DNA from: Methanolinea sp.
GTDB taxonomy: Archaea > Halobacteriota > Methanomicrobia > Methanomicrobiales > Methanospirillaceae
DNA length: 49,644 nt
Assembly (NCBI GenBank): GCA_030055515.1
Contig: JASFYI010000004.1
Coordinates: forward strand, 42,702 to 92,345
Direction of reading: 5' to 3'
Made by a program: the position numbers and the translations under genes. The notes below the pieces were generated by a model that saw only the letters and a list, made by a program, of their open reading frames with translations, searched no databases and was not told the DNA's origin. This document shows positions 26,248 through 34,751 of the stretch, in pieces. Positions within the stretch are counted from its first letter, which is position 1. The number at the start of each line of letters is the position of its first letter.

Positions 26248-27219
26248 ATGGGAACGGAAAGCGAAAACCACGGCCATGTTTTTTTCCTGCGCATCCTCTT
26301 TGCCATCTCCCTCCTCGTCCCGGCAGCAAGTGCCCTCTCGGTCACGGTCACCCCGGACCGCATCGGGGCGGGCGACACGGTCACGATCGCCGTCACGGAT
26401 CTCGCGGACAACAGCACATTCGCGCTCAGGGTGGACGGGGCATTCCCGGTCGGCGCGGACGGGAAGTTCACCTTCAGGGTGGAGAACCTCGTCCTGCCAT
26501 TCGCGCTCCGCGACGGGACCCTCTCGGCCACCCTGAGGAACACCGAGACGAACGTCCTCACCGTGCAGAAGGGTGACACCGAGGTGAAGAAGGTGGGGAC
26601 GTCCCGGGACGGGGTCTTCACGACGAGCGACTCCGGCTCGATCCCCGCGGGGACCTACGAAGTGATATCGCTCGAGGGGACGGCGGCCCCGGGCGCGACG
26701 ATGGTCGTCGCGGCACTCACCCTCGAAGGGAAGAAGAGCGGGCCCGCCGACTCTGTCATCACGTTCGTCGTTGCCGGGATCCCCCAGGGTACCGTCACCG
26801 TGACCGTGACCGTCGACGGCGCGATGGCCCTCTCGCGCACCTACGCCCTCGGGGGACAGCCGGCGACCACGGCGACGACACCCGCGACGAGCCCGACTAC
26901 CAGTCCTGCCACTACGGTGGCGACCGCGACCCCGACGCCGACACCGCTCCCCGCGGGAGGAGGCGGTGGTGGAGGGGGCGGGGGGACGGCGTCCATCGGG
27001 ATCCCGGGGACGACCACCGCCACCGTGACGGCCACGCCGGCAGTGACGGAGAGCCCGCACGCGAACATCTCGCAGCCCGTCCCGCCCGAAACGGCAGTGA
27101 CGGTCACGGAAACGGAACCCGCGACGACCCCGCCCCCGCCCACGAGGTCACCGTCCTTCCCGCTCGCCGCGGCTCTCGCCCTCGCCCTCGTGGCCATTGC
27201 CACCCGGAAGGTGCCCTGA
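26248..27219 (+). CDS. Secreted surface protein with poly-Gly hinge and sorting-signal-like C-terminus (323 residues)
   Basis: Signal peptide (~12-29, FLRILFAISLLVPAASA), then beta-sandwich domains (~30-205; LSVTVTPDRIGAGDTVTIAV, GTVTVTVTVDGAMALS), a Thr/Pro stalk with 10 Gly (~237-246), a second Thr-rich stalk, and a C-terminus SPSFPLAAALALALVAIATRK. That end has the tripartite form (short motif, hydrophobic helix, basic residues) of archaeosortase-processed PGF-CTERM proteins, but with SFP instead of PGF. ATG 26248 is used. The gene ends 7 bp before the DUF1616 gene, so the two may be co-transcribed. Function unknown. Confidence 0.82.
   Translation: MGTESENHGHVFFLRILFAISLLVPAASALSVTVTPDRIGAGDTVTIAVTDLADNSTFALRVDGAFPVGADGKFTFRVENLVLPFALRDGTLSATLRNTETNVLTVQKGDTEVKKVGTSRDGVFTTSDSGSIPAGTYEVISLEGTAAPGATMVVAALTLEGKKSGPADSVITFVVAGIPQGTVTVTVTVDGAMALSRTYALGGQPATTATTPATSPTTSPATTVATATPTPTPLPAGGGGGGGGGGTASIGIPGTTTATVTATPAVTESPHANISQPVPPETAVTVTETEPATTPPPPTRSPSFPLAAALALALVAIATRKVP
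26956..26985 (+). repeat. Poly-Gly codon run (10 Gly)
   Basis: Ten GGN codons between two Thr/Pro-rich stalks of the 323-residue surface protein. Confidence 0.9.
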
Positions 27220-27226
27220 TCCCCGC

Positions 27227-28246
27227 ATGCCCGATCTCACCCCGGACGAGCGCCCTCCCCTCCCCCCCCTCGGGGAGATCCTCCTCGCCCTCAACCCCGC
27301 GGAGACTCCCGCGGACCTCGCGCTCGTCTACGCGTGGACGTTCCTCTCGGTGGTCGCGATCTACGCCCCGGTCGTCAGCGAAAGCCCCCTCCGCGTCGTC
27401 CTCGCTCTCCCCATGGTCCTCTTCGTCCCGGGGTATGCCCTGATCGCGGCACTCTTCCCCGGGAAGGGGGAGATCGACGGGATAGAGCGTCTCGCCCTCT
27501 CGTTCGGCCTCTCGATAGCGGTCGTCCCGCTCATCGGCCTCGTCCTTAACTACACGCCATTTGGGATCAGGCTCGACCCCGTCGTCGTCTCGCTCGTCGT
27601 GTTCACGTGGTCGATGGCAGTGACCGCGCAGGTGAGGCGCGCGAGGCTCCCCCCCGGGGAACGGTTCTCGGTTCCATTCCGCGAGATGTGGGCGGAAGCG
27701 AAGAGCGAACTCTTCCCCGCGGACGCTTCCCGCCTCGACCGTGCCCTCTCGGTCCTCCTCGTCGCCGCGGTGGTGGCTGCAGTCGGGACGACCGTGTACG
27801 TCATCGCCGTCCCGAAGGAAGGGGAAAAATTCACCGAGTTCTACATCCTCGGCAGGGAGGGGAAGGCCGCGGACTATCCTACCGAGCTCGTCGTCGGGAG
27901 ACCCGAGTCCATCATCGTCGGCATCGGCAACCACGAGTACAGGAACGTCACGTACTTCGTCGAGATCCTCCTGCTCGAGGCGCGTTTCGACACCGCCACG
28001 AACGAGAGCACCATCCCCTCGATGAAGAGGATGGCCTCATTCGCGGTCACTGTCCCGCACAACGCGACCTACGAGCAGCGCCACAACTTCACGCCGGGGA
28101 ACCGCGAGGCAAACCAGGTGAAGTTCCTCCTCTTCAGGGACGAGCCGCCCCCCGACTCGGTCTGGGGCATGGACAGGATCAACGCGAGTTACCGGGACCT
28201 CCACCTGTGGGTCCGCGTGAGGGAAGGCCCCGGAAGACCGCGGTAA
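27227..28246 (+). CDS. DUF1616 family membrane protein
   Basis: Predicted 339 residues. Four N-terminal membrane segments (from ~38: LVYAWTFLSVVAIYAPVV, VVLALPMVLFVPGYALIAALF, LALSFGLSIAVVPLIGLVLN, VVSLVVFTWSMAVTAQ) precede a cytosolic loop, a fifth helix (~167-187) and an outer beta domain (~195-339) with N-glycosylation sites. FVPGYAL and the layout fit archaeal DUF1616 proteins, of unknown function, often found near MoxR-DUF58 clusters and surface polysaccharide loci. Start ATG 27227. Its last 68 bp overlap the convergent 269-residue gene. Confidence 0.82.
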   Translation: MPDLTPDERPPLPPLGEILLALNPAETPADLALVYAWTFLSVVAIYAPVVSESPLRVVLALPMVLFVPGYALIAALFPGKGEIDGIERLALSFGLSIAVVPLIGLVLNYTPFGIRLDPVVVSLVVFTWSMAVTAQVRRARLPPGERFSVPFREMWAEAKSELFPADASRLDRALSVLLVAAVVAAVGTTVYVIAVPKEGEKFTEFYILGREGKAADYPTELVVGRPESIIVGIGNHEYRNVTYFVEILLLEARFDTATNESTIPSMKRMASFAVTVPHNATYEQRHNFTPGNREANQVKFLLFRDEPPPDSVWGMDRINASYRDLHLWVRVREGPGRPR

Positions 28247-28988
28247 CCTTCTTTTCCCCCTCGTCGAGCGAGACGTGCGTGACCTGCCACGGGATGCCCG
28301 TTCCCCGCGCGAGCATGCATGCCGCGAGGCTGCAGAGGCCGCAGGGATGCATCGTGCAGCACTTGGGGGACTCCCGCGCTACTGCAAGGCAACCGGGAAA
28401 GAGCCGGTATCCCCGCGCGGTCACCACGAGCGACTCGCCCTCCCGTTCCACCTCCACGCTCTCCGCGAGCCCGAGGACGTCCACGGCGAGCTCGCGTACC
28501 GCGGCCACAATCTCTCCTTCCGCCTCCGGGACAACGAGGGCGAGCTTGCGCTCGCAGTACTCGAGGAGGTGGGCTGCCGCCGGGAGGAGGGCGATTCCCG
28601 GCGTCCCGGTCCCCGTCACGAAGGTGAAGTCGGGAATCTCACCCGGCAGGCCCTGCCCGGCGACAGGCACGAACTCGCGGACCGGCCCGCCGCCCGGGGT
28701 GGGGACGAACCACGCGTCCCCCCTGACCCCGAGGTCGGCGCAGGCGCGGCACAGGTTCACCGTGGATGACGCCGAGAGGAGGGATGCGACCTCCGCGTCG
28801 AAGGGCTGCTCCCTTGCAAAGGACAGGACGAAGACGGCGGAGAGGAACGTCCCGACCCCGCTGAGGAAGAGCGTGGCAGTGACGACGTCATTCCTGCCGG
28901 TCAGCGTCGCGACGGAGAGGAGGACCGCGGCGGCGCCGAGGAGGACGCACCCCGCGACGAGGGAATCGTGGGCGGCGGGAATCTTCAC
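28179..28988 (-). CDS. Membrane protein with Cys-rich C-terminal domain (last gene of the MoxR operon)
   Basis: Predicted 269 residues. Two N-terminal membrane helices (~10-29, ~36-57) are followed by a soluble domain. Cysteines cluster: Cys80/Cys83 (NLCRAC) and Cys200, 210, 211, 216, 219, 224 (KCCTMHPCGLCSLAAC), compatible with a metal or Fe-S site. I do not recognise the family. GTG 28988 has AGGTGG upstream and overlaps the preceding stop (GTGA). It is the last gene of the MoxR-DUF58 operon and overlaps the convergent DUF1616 gene by 68 bp. Confidence 0.75.
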   Translation of the reverse strand: MKIPAAHDSLVAGCVLLGAAAVLLSVATLTGRNDVVTATLFLSGVGTFLSAVFVLSFAREQPFDAEVASLLSASSTVNLCRACADLGVRGDAWFVPTPGGGPVREFVPVAGQGLPGEIPDFTFVTGTGTPGIALLPAAAHLLEYCERKLALVVPEAEGEIVAAVRELAVDVLGLAESVEVEREGESLVVTARGYRLFPGCLAVARESPKCCTMHPCGLCSLAACMLARGTGIPWQVTHVSLDEGEKKVTAVFRGLPSRGPTGGGPGNSR

Positions 28989-29452
28989 GGGGAACCACCT
29001 GTGGCGCGGGAGACGATGTGCGACGCGGTACCGAGGACAACGAGGGCCGCCGCGGCGGACGCGGCGAGGATGGCGAGGAGGGGGATAAAAACGTGCCTCT
29101 GCGACGCGAGGGAGAACGCGAGCACCCACGGGATGAGGAGAACGACACCGGGCGGGAGGGTATCTTCCCCCGTCCCGCGGGCCTTGCAGGAGAGGACGAG
29201 GGCGAGCAGGAGGAATGTCTCGGCGGTGGCCGAGAGGTACGGGGACGCGTCCCACGCGAGGAACACGGGGGGCTGCCCCGCGAGGAAGAGTGCGACGGGG
29301 TCCTGCTTCCCGCGGTGGGCAGAGAGTGCCGGCAGGGCAAGGACCGGCCCGCACGCGATCGCGGCGAGGGCGGGGGAGGTGCCCGCGAGGACGACCGCCG
29401 CGGCGGCAGAGCCCACGGAAATTCCAATGAAGACGGGAAATTCCCCCCTCAC
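28985..29452 (-). CDS. Small polytopic membrane protein of the MoxR-DUF58 operon
   Basis: Predicted 155 residues, four to five hydrophobic segments (VFIGISVGSAAAAVVLAG, ALAAIACGPVLALPAL, TAETFLLLALVLSC, VVLLIPWVLAFSLA, LLAILAASAAAALVVLG). GTG 29452 overlaps the DUF58 stop and its own stop overlaps the next GTG. No known family is recognised; similar small membrane proteins accompany archaeal MoxR-DUF58 clusters. Confidence 0.72.
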   Translation of the reverse strand: MRGEFPVFIGISVGSAAAAVVLAGTSPALAAIACGPVLALPALSAHRGKQDPVALFLAGQPPVFLAWDASPYLSATAETFLLLALVLSCKARGTGEDTLPPGVVLLIPWVLAFSLASQRHVFIPLLAILAASAAAALVVLGTASHIVSRATGGSP

Positions 29453-30753
29453 GCGATCACCCTCACCGCAGAGAAACCGCTGCCCCGCAGGCGGCGCACG
29501 AGCCCGGGGGAGAGGGCCTCTTCCGGGATGCCGATCCGCGCGTCGATCCCGCGCCGGCGTGCGTGCAGGCCGAGGATCGCGAGGTGGCTTGGGTCCCCCG
29601 TCCCGTGCGAGAGGACGTAGAGCGCGGTCTCCCTCTCCCTCGCGAGCGCGCGGGCGCACTGGACCTCGAAGGGGATTGGTTCCACCGCGGGGACGAACGC
29701 GTTGTACACCTCGAGGAGGCGGCGCGTGAACTCCTCACCTCCGGTGCCGGCGGCCTCGCCCGCGAGTCTCTGCCGGAACCCCTCCGCGATCCCCGGGTCG
29801 AGGAGTCTGTAGCAGCGGACAGCCTGCGGGGGGGAGTGGTATTCCCGCAGGGCCTTCTCGACCCGTGCCGGCGACCTCCCGCCCGGGAGGAACGAGAGGA
29901 GGTTGGGCCCGGAGATGACCATGAGGCTGCACCCGCGGGGACTCTTGCACATCTCGCGCGCGGCGTCGAGCGCCGCACCGAGAACCGCGTCCCGGAGGCG
30001 CGCGGGAAAGGGGACGGACCCGTCCGGGAGGTCGACGACGAGGAGGGGGCTCTTGCCCTCGAGGCCGGAGAGCTCCCTCACGAATACCTTCCCGTGCTTC
30101 GCCGTGAGCTTCCAGTCGATCATTCGCGGGTCGTCCCCCGGGATGTACTCGCGGAATGACCGCACCCCGTGTCCCTGGAGCAGAGCCCGGGCATCTCCCT
30201 CGACCTCGCCGAACACCTGCGTCCCCTCGCCCGGCCTGAACCGGGCGACGGGGTCCACCCAGAGGGTGGGGGAAGAGAAACTGCCCCCCCTGAACGGGAG
30301 GAGGAGCGAGAAGAACGCGTCCTGCACGACGATATCGAGACCGCGGAAGGGGAGCCTGCCGCACGAGAAGGGGGAGATCGCGTAGGCGAGGGGCACGGTG
30401 GCAGGTCCCGGGATGCCGTGCACCGCGGTCGCCGTCCCGCCCGTGACCTGTGCGCCGGCGGGCGGGCGATCGGCGATCGCGACGCGGAGCCCGCGGGGGA
30501 GGGTGAACTGCACGGTGCACGCGACCTTGACCGCCCCGCCCTGCCGGAGGAATGCGGGAGTGGCATCCCGCCGGACACTCGTGCCCGAGGCGAGGATCTT
30601 CGCGGAATGGAGGAAAGAGAACGCCCTCCACGCGACGAGCCCGGCGATCGAGCCCGAGAGGAAGAGGGCCGGCGCGGAGTCGAGGAGGAAGGCGTAGAGG
30701 AGGAGGAAGGCTGCAGCGGAGAGGAGCACGAGGGAATGGCGCGTCGGCCTCAC
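29449..30753 (-). CDS. DUF58 domain protein
   Basis: Predicted 434 residues: two N-terminal membrane helices (~8-48), an extended beta region, and the DUF58 signature REYIPGDDPRMIDWKLTAKHGKVFVRE at ~201-227, followed by a von Willebrand factor A-like fold (LLVVDLPDGSV). DUF58 proteins partner MoxR AAA+ ATPases in chaperone-like or envelope-maturation systems. GTG 30753 lies 3 bp after the MoxR stop; the 3' end overlaps the next gene (GTGA). Confidence 0.9.
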   Translation of the reverse strand: MRPTRHSLVLLSAAAFLLLYAFLLDSAPALFLSGSIAGLVAWRAFSFLHSAKILASGTSVRRDATPAFLRQGGAVKVACTVQFTLPRGLRVAIADRPPAGAQVTGGTATAVHGIPGPATVPLAYAISPFSCGRLPFRGLDIVVQDAFFSLLLPFRGGSFSSPTLWVDPVARFRPGEGTQVFGEVEGDARALLQGHGVRSFREYIPGDDPRMIDWKLTAKHGKVFVRELSGLEGKSPLLVVDLPDGSVPFPARLRDAVLGAALDAAREMCKSPRGCSLMVISGPNLLSFLPGGRSPARVEKALREYHSPPQAVRCYRLLDPGIAEGFRQRLAGEAAGTGGEEFTRRLLEVYNAFVPAVEPIPFEVQCARALARERETALYVLSHGTGDPSHLAILGLHARRRGIDARIGIPEEALSPGLVRRLRGSGFSAVRVIA

Positions 30754-30756
30754 GGG

Positions 30757-31728
30757 TCAGGGCACCTCGATTCTCGCAAGGATGTCCCTAACGACCTCCG
30801 GGGGAGTGAGCGCGCTCACCCCTGCCTCCTGCGTGAGGATGATCCTGTGCTGGAGCACGGGCATCGCGAGGTACTTGATGTCGTCAGGGATGACGTACGT
30901 CCTCCCGCGGAGTGCCGCGAGGACCTTGCTCCCCCGGACGAGCGCGATGGACGCGCGCGAGCTCGCCCCGATGTGCACGTCGCCGTGGGTCCGGGTTGCC
31001 ACCACGATGTCGCGGATGTACTCGAGCAGGTGCCCGTCGATGTGCACACCGGTGACCGAACCGGAGAGCGAGAGGATCAGCCTGCTGTTCATCACGGGCC
31101 GGAGCTGGGAGTAGTATGATTCCCAGTCGAGCCGGCCGGCATGCTCCCGGCGGATGATCTCGAGTTCCCCCTCCCCGTCCAGTTGTGAGAGGGTCATCGA
31201 GAACATGAACCGGTCTTTCTGCGCCTCGATCAGGGGGAACGTCCCCTCGTACTCGAACGGGTTCTGCGTCGCGATCACGGTGAAGGGAGAGGCGATCGGG
31301 AGGGTGATCCCGTCGATCGTGACCTGCCTCTCGCTCATCGCCTCGATGAACGCGCTCTGGGTCCGGGGAGCGAGCCTGTTTATCTCGTCGATGAGGAGGA
31401 AGTTGGTGAAGATGGGACCCTTCCGGAGGACGAAGTCCCTCTTCTCCTGGTCGTAGATGCGGACGCCGAGGATGTCTGCAGGCTGGCTGTCCACAGCGCA
31501 CTGGAAGCGGGCAAACTCGCAGCCGGTCAGCCTCGCGAGGGCCTTGACCATCGATGTCTTCCCTGTACCGGGTGTCCCCTCCATGAGGAGGTGCCCCCCC
31601 GAGAGGAGCGAGATCACGCAGAGTTCGAGCAGGGAGTCGTTCCCCACGAAGAATTCACCCATCCTCTTCCTGATCTCCCCGTAGTACCGTGCGAGGACGG
31701 CGAGGTCGTCTGCCGGGACGGTCATCAT
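30757..31728 (-). CDS. MoxR family AAA+ ATPase
   Basis: Predicted 323 residues with Walker A GTPGTGKT (51-58), Walker B LLIDEINR (111-118), sensor-1 region VIATQNPFEYEGTFPL (about 152-167) and the C-terminal lid domain (GASSRASIALVRGSKVLAALRG). MoxR ATPases act as chaperones that load cofactors or assemble complexes with VWA/DUF58 partners. The ATG overlaps the DUF4350 stop (ATGA at 31725-31728). All catalytic motifs look intact. Confidence 0.95.
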   Translation of the reverse strand: MMTVPADDLAVLARYYGEIRKRMGEFFVGNDSLLELCVISLLSGGHLLMEGTPGTGKTSMVKALARLTGCEFARFQCAVDSQPADILGVRIYDQEKRDFVLRKGPIFTNFLLIDEINRLAPRTQSAFIEAMSERQVTIDGITLPIASPFTVIATQNPFEYEGTFPLIEAQKDRFMFSMTLSQLDGEGELEIIRREHAGRLDWESYYSQLRPVMNSRLILSLSGSVTGVHIDGHLLEYIRDIVVATRTHGDVHIGASSRASIALVRGSKVLAALRGRTYVIPDDIKYLAMPVLQHRIILTQEAGVSALTPPEVVRDILARIEVP

Positions 31729-32588
31729 TCCCGCCTCCCGCGCGAAAGGAAGAGCCCAAGGGAGAGCATCGAGAGGGTGATTATCGCCATTTGGAGAGTA
31801 ATTTCACCTTTCACAAGATTAATGCCTTGGGTCAGCGGGCCGCATGCCGCGGTCCGCGAGTACTTCTGGTCGACGAGGACGCGGGGTTTCAGCGCGAGGA
31901 CGCGGGAGACGAACTCGGCGTTCCCCGTGGGGGGTCGCGCCGAGAGCATCCCGTTGATGAAGATGCTCGGGTCGGATACCACGTAGAGCGTCCCCGCCCC
32001 CACGTTCTCCCTGGAGACGACGGGGAACCTCTCGAGGACTTCCCCGCCCCCCAGCCGGGAGTCCCCGTCCGCGTCCTCGAACGAGAGGAGCGACGTGGAG
32101 AAGACCGGGGTTCCCCCCTCGAGGGTGACCGGGTCGTTGCAGGCGATCCGGGATAACCCCTCCGAGAGGGGGTCGTTTCTCGCGGGGAACGCGACGACGG
32201 AGGACGGGTCGTCGAAGAGGCGGTCAACGCTCACGACATTCGCTTCGCGTACCCGGATGGACCCCCCGATTCCCGATATGAAGGCGTTGTCCTCCTCCCT
32301 GTCCGTCGCGACGAGGACGGTGTTCCCCCGCGAGAGAAAGTCCCTGACACGTTCCATTTCGTCATGCGGGATGCCCGGGACGGGTGCGATCACGAGGAGC
32401 AGTGCATCGCCGTCCCCGGAGAGGAGGGAATAGTCGGCGAGGGCCATCCCGCCGGCCGCGTCGATCGCGTCAAAGAGGAGCGATGTCCCGTTCCACTCGA
32501 TGTTGCACCGGCTGTAATCCTCGGCGGTGACGGAGAGGTGGAAGAGGACGAGGACTGCGCCGGCCGCGGCGATCGTCCCCGCGACCAA
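31725..32588 (-). CDS. DUF4350-type membrane protein
   Basis: About 287 residues from TTG 32588. An N-terminal membrane helix (GTIAAAGAVLVLFHLSV), a Rossmann-like extracytoplasmic domain (SLLFDAIDAAGGMALADYSLL..., ERVRDFLSRGNTVLVATD) typical of DUF4350, and a second helix near the C-terminus (MAIITLSMLSLGLFLS). No in-frame ATG or GTG exists at the 5' end. An alternative is an ATT codon at 32603, which overlaps the upstream TAG stop and is better placed after the GGAGGGGG ribosome-site-like sequence. Function unknown; usual partner of MoxR/DUF58. Confidence 0.82.
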   Translation of the reverse strand: MVAGTIAAAGAVLVLFHLSVTAEDYSRCNIEWNGTSLLFDAIDAAGGMALADYSLLSGDGDALLLVIAPVPGIPHDEMERVRDFLSRGNTVLVATDREEDNAFISGIGGSIRVREANVVSVDRLFDDPSSVVAFPARNDPLSEGLSRIACNDPVTLEGGTPVFSTSLLSFEDADGDSRLGGGEVLERFPVVSRENVGAGTLYVVSDPSIFINGMLSARPPTGNAEFVSRVLALKPRVLVDQKYSRTAACGPLTQGINLVKGEITLQMAIITLSMLSLGLFLSRGRRE

Positions 32589-32598
32589 GAGTACCCGG

Positions 32599-34377
32599 CT
32601 AATGGTCCCCCTCCCCGAGGATGCGCAGGGCGTCGCGGGCGTGCTGGACCACGAGGAGCCCCTCCTCCTCCGGGAGGGTCTCCCCCGCGTACACCACCTT
32701 CTCGTACCACTCCGCGAACCGGCAGACGAGGTCCCTCGCGCGCAGGTCCCTGCAGATCCCGCACATCTCCCGCGGCGTGAGGGACTGGGGGGAACGGATG
32801 GACTCCCGCTCGCCGATCGCCCCGCGCAGGCTCCGCAGGAGGCCCTGCCACGTGATCTCGACCGTAGTGGCGGCATGCCCTTCCGGAGCGACCCCGGGGG
32901 CAGCGGCATCACGGGGATGCACCACGTCCTCCTCCCGTGGCGCCTCATTCTCCAGGCTCCGGGGGACCTGCTGCTGCGGCCGGCGGGCCGCGCGTGACCC
33001 CGCCGCCCTGCGGCGGAGGTAATAGAGCGATCCCGCCCCCGCGAGGCAGAGGAGACCGGCGGGAACGAGGAGGGCGACCGGTCCGGCCGCGGGCTCTCCG
33101 CCCGGGGCCCCCGCCGCGGGCGCGGGGACGACGACCTCCCGGGGCTCGCTCTCCGAGGGGAGGAGCGGGAATCCATCCGCGTGGAACACTGCCCTGACCC
33201 GGTAGGCCCCAGGCGCAAGCCGGAGCCCCGCGGAGAAGGAGCCGTCGTCGCCGGTGTGCACGGTGGCGAGTTTCGACCCGCCCGCGAATATCTCCACGGG
33301 AGCCTGCCGCACGGGGCGCGGTCCCGCGTGGAGGTTCCCCCGGCATTGGACCTTCCCGGGAGAGGCGAGGGGGGTATCGAGCGAGAGCGCGGTCGGGATC
33401 TCCTCGACGGAGAACGAGTCCATGGGGGAGAAGACCGACCCCCCGAGCACGGCGAAGACGGTATGGGTTCCCGCGCGGTCCCTCTCCACGGGATGGGAAT
33501 ACGAGAAGGATCCGTCGGGATTGCCGGTGACGGTTCCCGCCTTCTCGAGGTCGATGTAGAGGTCGATCTCGGGGCCCAGGCCGGCGGGTGCATTCTCCAC
33601 CCGTCCCCGCGCGACCACCGTGTCCCCGTAGGATGCACGGCGCGGGGAGACCTCGAGGGTCAGGAGTGGCTTTGTCCCCGAGGGATACAGGTATTCCACG
33701 GGAGATCCGGGACCGGACGCGCCCTCCTCGTGCTCGCGGGTGACCCGGTCGACGATCTCCCTGAAGTCGGAAATGCTCGCCCTGTAGCCGGACGTGTCGA
33801 TCTCGAAACGCTCCCCGGTGGAGAGGATGACCTCGTCGTGCGCGAGGTACTCGCGGTAGAGGTCCTGTATCCGCATATTCAGTGCCTCGCCCTCGTACCG
33901 TATGCTGGTCACGGCGCCGGTGTCGCCAGCCTCCCTGAACCGCAGTTCGAGGGACCGGAGCTCGTCCCACCTCTCCGTCCCGTTCAGGAGCTCGGCGAGG
34001 ATCTGCAGGTTCTTCTTGCTCGCGCGCCGGAACTCTGTGATATCCTTCTCATCAAGGTCGATTTGGACGACGAGCGAGTCGAGGCTCTTCACAAGATTGC
34101 TATACTCCCGGAGGTCGCGCGCCGCGTTCTCGAAATCGCCCGATTTGATGTTCAGTACGATGGACCCCGGGGTTCCGATGACATCCGCGAGGAGAGTGAT
34201 CATCCGTGCACCCCTCTCCCCGGTCACCGGCCTGAGCGCGAGGGGATTTACGTGGCCATCGGCACGGGCATCGGAGGCAGGACTGTAGAGGAGCGGCGAC
34301 CCCGCGCGCATCCCGGCGAGTGCGAGGCAGGCGATGCAGAGCACGGTGGCTGCCGCGAGGAGGATGGTCCGCCTCAT
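32599..34377 (-). CDS. Membrane protein with Ig-like domains and C-terminal DUF4129-like domain
   Basis: Predicted 592 residues. An N-terminal signal/anchor helix, an outer helical domain (~55-225), two Ig-like beta domains (~238-330, ~333-415; PLLTLEVSPRRASYGDTVVA), a membrane helix (~430-450, VALLVPAGLLCLAGAGSLYYL), and a cytosolic tail ending in a helical domain (~515-590; SLTPREMCGICRDLRARDLV, FAEWYEKVVYAGE) resembling DUF4129. This is the arrangement expected of the transglutaminase-associated DUF4129 component of MoxR clusters, here without a transglutaminase domain. ATG 34377 overlaps the upstream stop. Confidence 0.78.
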   Translation of the reverse strand: MRRTILLAAATVLCIACLALAGMRAGSPLLYSPASDARADGHVNPLALRPVTGERGARMITLLADVIGTPGSIVLNIKSGDFENAARDLREYSNLVKSLDSLVVQIDLDEKDITEFRRASKKNLQILAELLNGTERWDELRSLELRFREAGDTGAVTSIRYEGEALNMRIQDLYREYLAHDEVILSTGERFEIDTSGYRASISDFREIVDRVTREHEEGASGPGSPVEYLYPSGTKPLLTLEVSPRRASYGDTVVARGRVENAPAGLGPEIDLYIDLEKAGTVTGNPDGSFSYSHPVERDRAGTHTVFAVLGGSVFSPMDSFSVEEIPTALSLDTPLASPGKVQCRGNLHAGPRPVRQAPVEIFAGGSKLATVHTGDDGSFSAGLRLAPGAYRVRAVFHADGFPLLPSESEPREVVVPAPAAGAPGGEPAAGPVALLVPAGLLCLAGAGSLYYLRRRAAGSRAARRPQQQVPRSLENEAPREEDVVHPRDAAAPGVAPEGHAATTVEITWQGLLRSLRGAIGERESIRSPQSLTPREMCGICRDLRARDLVCRFAEWYEKVVYAGETLPEEEGLLVVQHARDALRILGEGDH

Positions 34378-34634
34378 CGCGCGAGTATCTCCATGACTTT
34401 CCGGGCCACGATCGCGCCGAAGAGCACGATCCCCGCTGCGATCACGAGGTTCTGGAACTGGACGTGCCGGGGCGTCGCGAATCTATCGGCGGCAAGCTCG
34501 GTGACCACGAGGGTCCCGACCAGCCACAGGACGAAGAATACCTCGAGGTCGAGCGTGCGGGCGAGGAGCATGAACCCGGCCACGACGATTGCCCACGCCG
34601 CGAGGACGCTTGCGGCAAGGTGTCCCTTTCTCAT
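34374..34634 (-). CDS. Small three-helix membrane protein, first gene of the MoxR operon
   Basis: An 86-residue hydrophobic protein (LAASVLAAWAIVVAGFML, FFVLWLVGTLVVTELAAD, LVIAAGIVLFGAIVARK), about three membrane segments. It starts the run of seven tightly packed minus-strand genes and its stop overlaps the next ATG. A TCTTTACGG element near 34670 on minus may be its TATA box. No family recognised. Confidence 0.72.
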   Translation of the reverse strand: MRKGHLAASVLAAWAIVVAGFMLLARTLDLEVFFVLWLVGTLVVTELAADRFATPRHVQFQNLVIAAGIVLFGAIVARKVMEILAR

Positions 34635-34700
34635 CGGTTACCACTCGGTTGGGACCACTCCGTAAAGAGGGTATCGCCGCGAAATCTCCGGGACGCGGGG

Positions 34701-34710
34701 GAAAATTTAT
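34701..34710 (+). promoter_or_regulatory. Box A-like element for the 169-residue secreted protein
   Basis: GAAAATTTAT lies about 46 bp before ATG 34752 in otherwise G+C-rich DNA; the expected leader of about 19 nt would contain the GGGAGG ribosome site. Confidence 0.45.
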
Positions 34711-34751
34711 CCCGGGGGAGCGCAACCCCCACTGAAAGGGAGGAATTGTGC

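Noticed and set aside
26038-26576. Plus-strand frame starting ATG 26038 downstream of TTTATATA (25997-26004)
   Set aside because: It runs on into the wrong frame of the 323-residue surface protein gene, has no domain-like composition, and the TATA element is better explained as the promoter of the divergent gene.
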